A stretch of 21,547 nucleotides of DNA from positions 1 through 21,547 of the forward strand of contig CAYMQB010000047.1 in NCBI GenBank assembly GCA_964392665.1, written 5' to 3'. Below the pieces are notes generated by a model, which did no database searches, was not told the origin of the DNA, and worked only from the letters and a program-made list of their open reading frames with translations. The translations under genes were made by a program, and so were the position numbers. This DNA comes from CAYMQB01 sp964392665. Its GTDB lineage: Bacteria > Hydrothermota > E44-bin80. Position 1 is the stretch's first letter; every line of letters begins with the position of its first letter. This document shows, in pieces, positions 1-6,138 of this stretch.

Positions 1-129
1 CAACTTTTCAAGCCCACCTATACTAACTATAATATAGCACTCTATGAAAGGTAGCGTACCTTCTTGATATCATTTTTCTGTTGAAATTCTGTCACAATCA
101 TAATATAATTACATTGCATATAGTATATC

Positions 130-1720
130 CTAATCTTCGGAGGAAGTGAAGATTTGCCATAATTCCCCAGTCTTATATAACCATAATTGTGCGCTCATTT
201 TCTTATAAATTTCTTCTGCCTTCTTCAAATACCTCTCTGCTTTACGCTTCTCTTTCTTTCCTTTACTATCTGCTGCAGGTTTTGAGCTGCAGGCTAACAA
301 AGCCTCAGCATAGTAGTAATACGCCTTTGCCAGTGCGAACGGATTATTTGATTGTTCAAATATGCTGATACATTCTTCAAATACATCTTTATCTATTTTA
401 TCTTTTAGACTTCGCAGTCGTGCTAAAATAAGAAGTGCCTCTCCTTTTCCCTGTTTGAATCCAAGCTCATCCGCCAGTGTAAATGCTGATTTTAGATGGT
501 GTTTAGTCTCATCGTATTCTTTGGTCTGTAAACAAAGCTCAGCACGGGAAATATGGACACGACGCAGAACCTCTTTCTCACCAAGTTCTTCTGCCAATCT
601 GAGTGCTCTGTTCAGATATTTACTGGCAGTCTTGAACCTTTCTATTTCTATCTGAAGCATGCCGATGTTGTTGAGACTAAATGCTACACCCTTTCTGTCG
701 CCTATCTCCTCCTGTACCTTTAATGCGCGGTTGTAATATTGAAGCGCCTCTTTGTGGTTGCCAAGCTTCCCCTGTATCACACCCATGTTGCTGAGACAAT
801 ATGCCTCATTCTTTCTATCGCCTATATCCTCCTGTATCTTTAATGTGCGATTGTAACATTGAAGTGCCTTTTTGTAATTACCGAGACTGCTTTGTACATA
901 ACCGATGTTGATGAGATTTATTGCCTCACCCTTTCTGTCGCTTATCTCCTCACTTATTTTCAGGGAGCGGGTGAAGTAGTGAAGTGCCTCTTTGTAGTTA
1001 CCAAGACTACCCTGTACATAACCGATGTTGCTGAGACTATGTAACTCATCATCTCTGCCGCCTATCTCACCACTTATTCTCCGGGAACGGGTGAAGTATT
1101 GGAGAGCCTCTTTGTAGTTACCGAGACTGCTTTGCACATAACCGATATTATTGAGATCTATCGACTCACCCAGTCTGTTGTTTGTCTCCTTCCTTATTTT
1201 CAGGGAACTCTTGTAATATTGAAGTGCCTCTTTGTGGTTGCCAAGCCTCGTCTGTGTCACACCGATGTCGTTGAGACTATGCGCCTCACCATCTCTGTCG
1301 CCTATCTCCTCCTGTATATGTAATGATCGGTTATAGTATTCAAGTGCTTTCTTGTAGTTGCCAAGATTGTCGTGTACAAACCCGATGTTTCTGAGGCTTC
1401 TTGCGGCTCCTTTTCTCTCTTTTATTTTTTCGTATAACAATAGCGTTTTCTTTCCTGTATTTAACATATCATCGTATCGGCTGAGATTGCCATAGATATT
1501 ACTCATATGTAAAATGCAATCTGCCATCAGTTTTTTATCCTTTACTTCTTTTTGCTACTGCAATCCCTCGGTTTATTTCTTTCAATGCTTTTTTACCTTG
1601 CCCTATTAAAGTTAATACCTCGGATTTACCTTTTAAGGCAAGTATCAGTAAATTACTTATTCTTTTTTTGTTTTTTCTATCCTTTTTAACCAGCGTTTCG
1701 AACGTCCGTTTCAACAACAA
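130..1720 (-). pseudogene. Frameshifted tetratricopeptide-repeat (TPR) protein
   Basis: Two adjacent minus-strand reading frames form one broken protein. The first 61 codons (TTG at 1720, weak GAGG upstream, in-frame stop just before) end 'AVAKRSKG' and stop at 1535-1537. The next frame carries 465 codons from an ATG at 1527. Dropping one of the two bases at 1539-1540 would join them smoothly as 'AKRSK-DKKLMADC'. The long part holds at least seven TPRs of exactly 40 residues with the core 'NIGYVQSSLGNYKEALQYF', followed by a diverged helical tail. Such TPRs act as protein-binding scaffolds and often form the C-terminal half of large ATPase, kinase or cyclase regulators. Here no N-terminal enzymatic part remains, so this is probably a decayed fragment. 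A sequencing error could also explain the frameshift. No specific function can be assigned. Confidence 0.7.
676..1395 (-). repeat. 120-bp tandem repeat array coding for TPRs
   Basis: Six successive 40-codon units (residues 45-284 of the downstream frame) are similar at DNA level as well as protein level, for example the recurring 'accgatgttg' and 'gcctctttgtagtt' blocks at 120-bp spacing. This suggests recent expansion or gene conversion of the units. Confidence 0.75.
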
Positions 1721-1742
1721 TTATCCTCAAAATTACGATTTT

Positions 1743-1823
1743 TCATAACCATTTCGAGTTCTTATTTGAAGTGTTATGTCCCAGGCGAAATGCGGAAAAA
1801 GGCTCATTTTTTAGTAAGGACAT
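1743..1823 (-). CDS. Possible 26-codon leader ORF
   Basis: A short frame starts at the ATG at 1823, reads 'MSLLKNEPFSAF...' and stops at 1743-1745. It lies between a good promoter (1858-1887) and the broken TPR gene, with GGGGAG about ten bases before the ATG. It may be a leader peptide, or the remnant of the true N-terminus of the TPR gene. There is no recognisable domain. The support is only position and a loose ribosome-binding site. Confidence 0.2.
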   Translation of the reverse strand: MSLLKNEPFSAFRLGHNTSNKNSKWL

Positions 1824-1857
1824 CCTGAACTTGCTCCCCTTCTTTTTTCTAACTCAT

Positions 1858-1887
1858 ATTATATAACTTGCTGCGTTCCAAAGTCAA
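1858..1887 (-). promoter_or_regulatory. Predicted sigma-70 promoter upstream of the TPR gene
   Basis: Read on the minus strand, TTGACT (1887-1882) is followed by an 18-bp spacer and a perfect TATAAT (1863-1858). Transcription would begin near 1851 and run into the short ORF and the broken TPR gene. Confidence 0.6.
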
Positions 1888-1940
1888 GCGTTTTTTCAGG
1901 AAAATAGGGACAGCAAGTTTGACCAAAAACACGCTTTTTA

Positions 1941-2028
1941 TCATTGCGAGCGACCATCGGGAGCGTGGCAATCGCTTTATTTACAAGAAAATTATGAGAT
2001 TGCTTCGTCGCTTTACTCCTCGCAATGA
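1941..2028. repeat. Interspersed palindromic repeat (CATTGCGAG ... CTCGCAATG)
   Basis: The element is bounded by inverted CATTGCGAG (1942-1950) and CTCGCAATG (2019-2027). Between them lie 'gagcgtggcaatcgc' and 'gagattgcttcgtcgc' blocks that are also partly self-complementary. The same layout is familiar as a non-coding interspersed repeat in many environmental bacterial genomes. It contains an open frame on the plus strand, but that frame is an accident of the repeat. A degenerate second copy is at 6012-6054. It is probably a mobile or formerly mobile non-autonomous unit; no transposase is present in the window. Confidence 0.65.
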
Positions 2029-2045
2029 CCTTTTTGAGGAAACAT

Positions 2046-2058
2046 GGGGCCTGACCCC
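2046..2058. repeat. GGGGCCTGACCCC motif
   Basis: A short inverted repeat (GGGG/CCCC around CCTGA) directly follows the larger palindromic repeat and lies 35 bp after the nucleotidyltransferase stop. Motifs of this kind commonly mark ends of REP/RAYT (IS200-like) elements. No such transposase is seen here, so the assignment is a guess. It lacks the T-run expected of an intrinsic terminator. Confidence 0.3.
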
Positions 2059-2093
2059 GGAAACCACTCGATGAAATTATACAGCCCGCTTTT

Positions 2094-2888
2094 TTAACCT
2101 GCTAATTTTTTTTTCACATCATCGAAGTTGATAATCCCAACTTCTTTCCAGAACCAATTCTCGACTTTTTCCCTGTATTTCCTCAGAACTTCAGGACTCG
2201 ATACAAAATACAGTTTTTCAAGTTGTTTTACTACATCAGCGGGCAGGTCGTAATGCAAGTAGGATGTATAAAAATTGTAACGTTCGGGGCAATATTTAAT
2301 TCTCAAAACCTCAACAAGAGGTCTAAATGTATACGCCATGTAAAAACTAAGAGCGGTGAGGGTATTTCCACGGTTGAGCTCTTTCAGAGTAAGGACCTGG
2401 AAAAATCTAAAATTTGTCTTTATCGTTTCAATTCGGGATTGTATTCTCTTTACAAATATGTCTGGATCGAACGGATCGTCCTTTGCTACACCAATTTTAT
2501 CAAAGTGCACAAGAGGTTCGTTATGAATCTTGTACTGGAGAAATTTATCATTGCTTGTTCTCTTCATTATCGCTATATCAAGAAAAAGAAATGGACTGGT
2601 ATCTTTTAATCTAATAAATTCCTGCGAGTGTCCATGCCATGTCGGCTCCGGCAAACGATACTTTAACTCTATTTCTGATAGTGTTTCAATCGATTTTTCT
2701 ATTACCTCAAATACATTCTCTACTCGATCATCTTCTACAACTACATAGAAATCAATATCCGACCATTCATCCACTCGATTAAAAGCATCAGCACCCGCTT
2801 GCCAGGCAGCACAGACGTAATCGACAGGCTGTAATGCATTGACAAGAACCTTAACAATATCACTTCGCATAATTTCAATCTTATCCAC
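2094..2888 (-). CDS. Nucleotidyltransferase-domain protein
   Basis: The 264-residue protein belongs to the Pol-beta/MNT nucleotidyltransferase superfamily. The diagnostic motif is 'AGADAFNRVDEWSDIDFYV' (residues 31-49): G32, then the metal-binding acidic pair D44 and D46 of S-D-I-D. The usual GS turn is GA here. A largely helical C-terminal half resembles the substrate-binding part of aminoglycoside or lincosamide adenylyltransferases, so a transfer of NMP to a small molecule is possible. The substrate cannot be told. The start is GTG at 2888, preceded by AGGAG at a 5-bp distance. It lies downstream of the lipoprotein gene on the same strand with a 228-bp gap in which no stable gene is seen. 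No antitoxin-like HEPN partner is adjacent, which argues against a MNT/HEPN toxin pair. Confidence 0.75.
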   Translation of the reverse strand: MDKIEIMRSDIVKVLVNALQPVDYVCAAWQAGADAFNRVDEWSDIDFYVVVEDDRVENVFEVIEKSIETLSEIELKYRLPEPTWHGHSQEFIRLKDTSPFLFLDIAIMKRTSNDKFLQYKIHNEPLVHFDKIGVAKDDPFDPDIFVKRIQSRIETIKTNFRFFQVLTLKELNRGNTLTALSFYMAYTFRPLVEVLRIKYCPERYNFYTSYLHYDLPADVVKQLEKLYFVSSPEVLRKYREKVENWFWKEVGIINFDDVKKKLAG

Positions 2889-3116
2889 AATTACTCCTTA
2901 CCAAAAGCTTAAGTCAGTCTGTATTACGGAAACTTCTAAGCCGCTATTCATATTGAAACGATGGTATCGAGTATTCAGAAAAATGTCACCACCATCCCGA
3001 TTTTACCAAATATTAGTAATCTAAACGGTGAACTTGTAGATTTTCATCTCCTTTGGTCTCATATATTCAATCGACTTAATATCAATTCGAATCATCACGA
3101 ACCGAGCCCTTGTATT

Positions 3117-3737
3117 TTACTTCCAGACAAGTGCCACACCAGCTGTGAAATCGTCAATGCTACCGGGTTTTTCGTCCTCGAACATTTCAAGGAAATTCAC
3201 TTCAAGAAGCAAACCCAGTTTTTTAGGTGGAGTGTTGTCCATTTTCAAGTTTATCATCAGGTGATATGCTGGAACGGTTTCATGACAGGATGAACTCAAA
3301 AAATCACAAAAGGGATATGCGGGATGTCTAATTACCCCCGCTCCAAGGGTTAAAACATTTTGTGGTGCAGATAGGGATAGAAGCAAATCTGCTTGATAAG
3401 CGTAATCACCCCCTGTTTCTTGAGCCATTCTGGAGAACCCTGCTCTTGCAAGCATCGCTGAGCTTACAAAACTTTCGGAAATTAATTTCTGTTTAAGTCC
3501 AAGATAGAAGGAATGAGGAAACGGAGGTAGAAATACTATTCCGTCCATCATGAACTCCAATTCTGTCCAGTTACTTAAGCCACCTCTTACACCCATCCTA
3601 TAGCTGAATGGATAGTAAACGGCAAATATTTTTTCGCTTTCACCCCTCTTGAGCGTTTGCGCTGTTTGAAACGTGGCAATGCAGCCCTGAAGAATTGGAA
3701 GAATAAGCAAAACAATTATAAATTTCTTGGCGGACAT
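3117..3737 (-). CDS. Putative outer-membrane lipoprotein, beta-rich
   Basis: The 206-residue product starts 'MSAKKFIIVLLILPILQGC', a short positive n-region, hydrophobic core and lipobox LQGC with the lipidated cysteine at residue 19. The remainder alternates polar and aromatic residues ('YYPFSYRMGVRGGLSNWTELEF', shortened here to its pattern) and looks like a small outer-membrane barrel or surface lipoprotein. No family is recognised. The start is fixed by an in-frame TAA only 12 bases upstream, yet no Shine-Dalgarno sequence precedes it. The strong GAGGAG-ATG in the leader instead drives a 7-codon ORF. Transcription probably starts near 3809 from the promoter at 3816-3844, which is divergent from the methyl-transfer genes. 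Confidence 0.65.
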   Translation of the reverse strand: MSAKKFIIVLLILPILQGCIATFQTAQTLKRGESEKIFAVYYPFSYRMGVRGGLSNWTELEFMMDGIVFLPPFPHSFYLGLKQKLISESFVSSAMLARAGFSRMAQETGGDYAYQADLLLSLSAPQNVLTLGAGVIRHPAYPFCDFLSSSCHETVPAYHLMINLKMDNTPPKKLGLLLEVNFLEMFEDEKPGSIDDFTAGVALVWK

Positions 3738-3771
3738 TTGCGTATTTTTTTATAGGTCAATCCATATCACT

Positions 3772-3795
3772 TCAAAAAGCTTTGCAAAGACTCAT
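3772..3795 (-). CDS. Possible 7-codon leader peptide
   Basis: The sequence GAGGAG (3804-3799), three bases, then ATG (3795) encodes MSLCKAF and a TGA stop. It is the first start codon after the predicted transcription start, 35 bp ahead of the lipoprotein ATG. It may be a translated leader that influences the lipoprotein, or an accident. Confidence 0.25.
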   Translation of the reverse strand: MSLCKAF

Positions 3796-3815
3796 TGTCT
3801 CCTCTTATAACGCAA

Positions 3816-3844
3816 AGTTTATAGCAAAGAAAGTTCTTTGTCAA
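3816..3844 (-). promoter_or_regulatory. Predicted sigma-70 promoter for the lipoprotein gene
   Basis: On the minus strand TTGACA (3844-3839) precedes a 17-bp spacer and TAAACT (3821-3816). The -35 box is only 30 bp from the -35 box of the divergent plus-strand promoter at 3875-3903. Confidence 0.6.
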
Positions 3845-3874
3845 GAGAGAAAAGGAGGACAGGATACTTTCTTC

Positions 3875-3903
3875 TTGACTTCGTACATACTTTAAAGTAA
3901 TAT
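3875..3903 (+). promoter_or_regulatory. Predicted sigma-70 promoter for the methyl-transfer genes
   Basis: TTGACT (3875-3880), a 17-bp spacer and TAATAT (3898-3903) would start transcription near 3910, leaving an untranslated leader of about 110 bases before the ATG at 4020. Confidence 0.6.
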
Positions 3904-3922
3904 ATTTAAGATAGACATTTGA

Positions 3923-3986
3923 TAACAGGGTGGATTTGGGTCGCTTGAGATTTTATATCTCTTGTGTTCTCTTACAATCCCTGTTA
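3923..3986 (+). promoter_or_regulatory. Structured 5' leader (long closing stem)
   Basis: TAACAGGG (3923-3930) pairs perfectly with CCCTGTTA (3979-3986), enclosing 48 bases that contain a smaller hairpin GAGAT/ATCTC (3947-3951 with 3957-3961). It lies inside the leader of a methionine/folate gene, where a riboswitch would be plausible. It does not show the SAM-I core, the cobalamin-riboswitch box or a THF-riboswitch core that I can recognise, so the class is unknown or the stem is fortuitous. Confidence 0.35.
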
Positions 3987-4019
3987 ATTTTATTTTCTTG
4001 ATGGAGGGAGAGCGGTTTT

Positions 4020-5852
4020 ATGGAATTAAAAACATACCTTGAAAGAAACTATATCATAGCAGACGGTGCAATGGGCACCAATTTATACAGAAAGGGCGTC
4101 TCTTCGAAAAAACCATTTGCTATGTTGAATAAAGAAAACCCGGGACTCATTCTCGAATTACATACTGAATTTGTGGATGCAGGCGCAGATCTTCTTGTAA
4201 CCAATACATTCGATGCAAATATTTTCAAGTTAGATCCTTACGCCGATTTCAAAGAAATTAAGTCGGTAAACAAAAGAGGAGCTGAACTGGCAAAGAAGGT
4301 TGCTGGTCCGAGAAAGTGGGTGGCTGGCTCCATTGGTCCTTCAGGAAAAACATTTGCGCTTCTTGACGAGACCGAAAAAGAATGGTTCAAAGAGAGCCTC
4401 TCTGAACAGGTGGAAGGGCTTGTCGAAGGAGGAGTCGATACTCTCCTTGTCGAAACACAGATAGGAATCGCTGAAGCCCAATTTATCGTAAATGCAATAA
4501 GTACGTGCAGAAAAGGAATTCCCATACTACTTGCCTTCACTTTTACAGAAGGTTTGAGAACTCCATCAGGTGAATCAGTGGAAGATGTTATTCAAGCGTC
4601 GGAAGACGTCGAATTAATTGGTATCGGAGCTAATCACGGAATCGGTCCGCTTCAGTTTCTGGAACTGATGCCGCATTTTCTTGAAACCAGCAACATCCCT
4701 ATCTCTTTTATGCCTAATTCAGGGGTTCCCCGATACATAGACGGAAGATTCGTTTTCCCTGCTTCCAGCGAACACTTCGCCAGATATGCAATAGAATTCG
4801 TCAAAAACGGCATTAAGATCGTTGGTGGATGTTGCGGAACAACTCCTTTGTATATAAATCTTCTGGTTGGGATGCTGAAAAAAAAATCAGGGAAACCCAT
4901 TCATTTTCTTTTCGTAGAAGAGGAAGAGCTCGAATCACCGGAAGTTATGGTTAAGGAAACAACTCCTAACATCGTCCGGGAACAGATTAACTTGAAATCA
5001 CTTGTCGTAGTGGAGGTTACACCTCCGCGAGGTTCTTATGTGGAAAAAAGTATCGAGTGGATCGAAAAACTGAAGGAGTTTGGGGTAGATGCGGTGAGCA
5101 TTCTTGATTCACCAATGGCAAGAGTTAGAATGAACCCAGTTGCTTTTTGCCATCTTGTTAAGGAAAAGGGATTGGAGGCGATACCACACTTTGCACTGCG
5201 CGACAGGAGTCTCACAAGGATTCAGTCAGACCTGATAGCCGCTTCCGCGCTTGGATTAAACAACATCTTTGCAATATCGGGTGACCCTCCGTCGCTTGGT
5301 GACTATCCCCAGTCGACAGCTGTTTACGATATTACCTCTCCGGGCCTCATCAAACTGATCAAATTATTAAACAGCGGAAAAGACTTTGCCGGCAATATTT
5401 ATGCAAATCCCACGCATTTTTATGTTGGTGCTGCAATAAATCCAAACCCGCCAGACCTCAAGCGGGAAATTGAAAAAGTTAGGGAAAAGATAGAAGGTGG
5501 CACCGACTATTTCGTAACACAGCCGATATTTGACACATTAAACCTTCTAACCCTTAAGGAAAAAATAGACCTTAAATCTATTCCGTTAATACTCAACCTT
5601 TTCATTCCCAAAAACAAAAAGCAATTTGCATATATTGCCAATGAGGTTCCTGGTATCAGTGTCCCCGATAATCTTAAGAGTGTGGTTGAAGAAAAAGAGG
5701 ATTGGCTTCCTTTTCTAAGGGATGCATTGATGAATATCCTTCGGGAAACAAAGAAACTGATTTCAGGTATTTATATCTCAATTCCAAAAGGAAAAACATC
5801 TTTTTTGAGACCCTTTATGGAGGAAATCAAAGGTAGGACATGGGGACTTTGA
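4020..5852 (+). CDS. Bifunctional homocysteine S-methyltransferase / methylenetetrahydrofolate reductase
   Basis: The 610-residue fusion has the YitJ-type order. Residues 1-290 form a homocysteine methyltransferase barrel ('ADGAMGTNLY', 'LVTNTF', 'VGGCCGTTP' with C271 and C272 as zinc ligands). Residues about 326-600 form the flavin-dependent reductase: 'VVVEVTPPRG' with the active-site glutamate at E332, 'ISGDPP' (residues 419-424), 'TDYFVTQPIFD' (495-505). The reductase would turn methylene-THF into methyl-THF, and the first domain would handle methyl transfer to homocysteine. The third zinc ligand, normally Cys in 'GxNC', is His206 ('GIGANHGIGP', codon CAC at 4635-4637). GGAGGG lies 11 bases before the ATG, a rather long spacing. 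The gene is followed by metH, so it may chiefly supply methyl-THF. Confidence 0.9.
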   Translation: MELKTYLERNYIIADGAMGTNLYRKGVSSKKPFAMLNKENPGLILELHTEFVDAGADLLVTNTFDANIFKLDPYADFKEIKSVNKRGAELAKKVAGPRKWVAGSIGPSGKTFALLDETEKEWFKESLSEQVEGLVEGGVDTLLVETQIGIAEAQFIVNAISTCRKGIPILLAFTFTEGLRTPSGESVEDVIQASEDVELIGIGANHGIGPLQFLELMPHFLETSNIPISFMPNSGVPRYIDGRFVFPASSEHFARYAIEFVKNGIKIVGGCCGTTPLYINLLVGMLKKKSGKPIHFLFVEEEELESPEVMVKETTPNIVREQINLKSLVVVEVTPPRGSYVEKSIEWIEKLKEFGVDAVSILDSPMARVRMNPVAFCHLVKEKGLEAIPHFALRDRSLTRIQSDLIAASALGLNNIFAISGDPPSLGDYPQSTAVYDITSPGLIKLIKLLNSGKDFAGNIYANPTHFYVGAAINPNPPDLKREIEKVREKIEGGTDYFVTQPIFDTLNLLTLKEKIDLKSIPLILNLFIPKNKKQFAYIANEVPGISVPDNLKSVVEEKEDWLPFLRDALMNILRETKKLISGIYISIPKGKTSFLRPFMEEIKGRTWGL

Positions 5853-5856
5853 AATT

Positions 5857-5973
5857 TGAAATTACGAGAAGTTGAATTTGTTTGATTGGTTGGATTGGTT
5901 TGAACCTTAAAACAAATGTTTTCTCTGTGTGCTCTGTGTCTCTGTGGTGAAATTTATTCTGAAATTACGAGAA
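5857..5973. repeat. Low-complexity insert flanked by a 14-bp direct repeat
   Basis: TGAAATTACGAGAA occurs at 5857-5870 and again at 5960-5973. Between the copies are two GATTGGTT units (5884, 5893) and three CTCTGTG units (5923, 5932, 5940). The layout resembles an inserted simple-sequence block with duplicated flanks. It separates the two methyl-transfer genes and holds no clear promoter. Confidence 0.5.
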
Positions 5974-5997
5974 TATTATTTAAATTGAGGTGAAACA

Positions 5998-6129
5998 ATG
6001 AAAGGCTGTAGGCGATTGCTTCAGGAGTTAATATGGGAGAATACTCGCAATGACACAAATGTGCACTTCCATTCAAAGCATGCAAAGAGTATTACTTTCC
6101 AAGACGGTGAACATTTCGTAAGAAGGTAA
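5998..6129 (+). CDS. Possible 43-residue ORF upstream of metH
   Basis: The frame starts at ATG 5998, five bases after GAGGTG (5987-5992), and stops at 6127-6129, ten bases before the metH ATG. The product starts 'MKGCRRLLQELIWENTRND' and has no recognised domain. Its first half overlaps a degenerate copy of the CTCGCAATG repeat, so the frame may be a chance opening in repeat DNA. The good ribosome-binding site and tight spacing to metH, which itself has a poor one, make translational coupling possible. Confidence 0.35.
   Translation: MKGCRRLLQELIWENTRNDTNVHFHSKHAKSITFQDGEHFVRR
6012..6054. repeat. Degenerate copy of the interspersed palindromic repeat
   Basis: 'gcgattgcttc' (6012-6022) and 'ctcgcaatgac' (6044-6054) match the right half of the element at 1941-2028, with a diverged middle. 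It sits directly upstream of metH. Confidence 0.45.
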
Positions 6130-6138
6130 TGTAGAAAT

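Noticed and set aside
676..1395. 120-bp repeats as a possible CRISPR array
   Set aside because: The whole unit is coding, encodes TPRs, and has no repeat-spacer alternation.
1868..2074. Plus-strand 68-codon frame
   Set aside because: It lies across the interspersed palindromic repeat and its translation is explained by that repeat, with no ribosome-binding site.
2970..3003. 'AAAATGTCACCACC' block reminiscent of insertion-sequence ends
   Set aside because: A single short match with no partner end, no target duplication and no transposase nearby.
3021..3095. Minus-strand 24-codon frame downstream of the lipoprotein
   Set aside because: No ribosome-binding site, no recognisable product, and very short; the stretch 2889-3116 is treated as non-coding.
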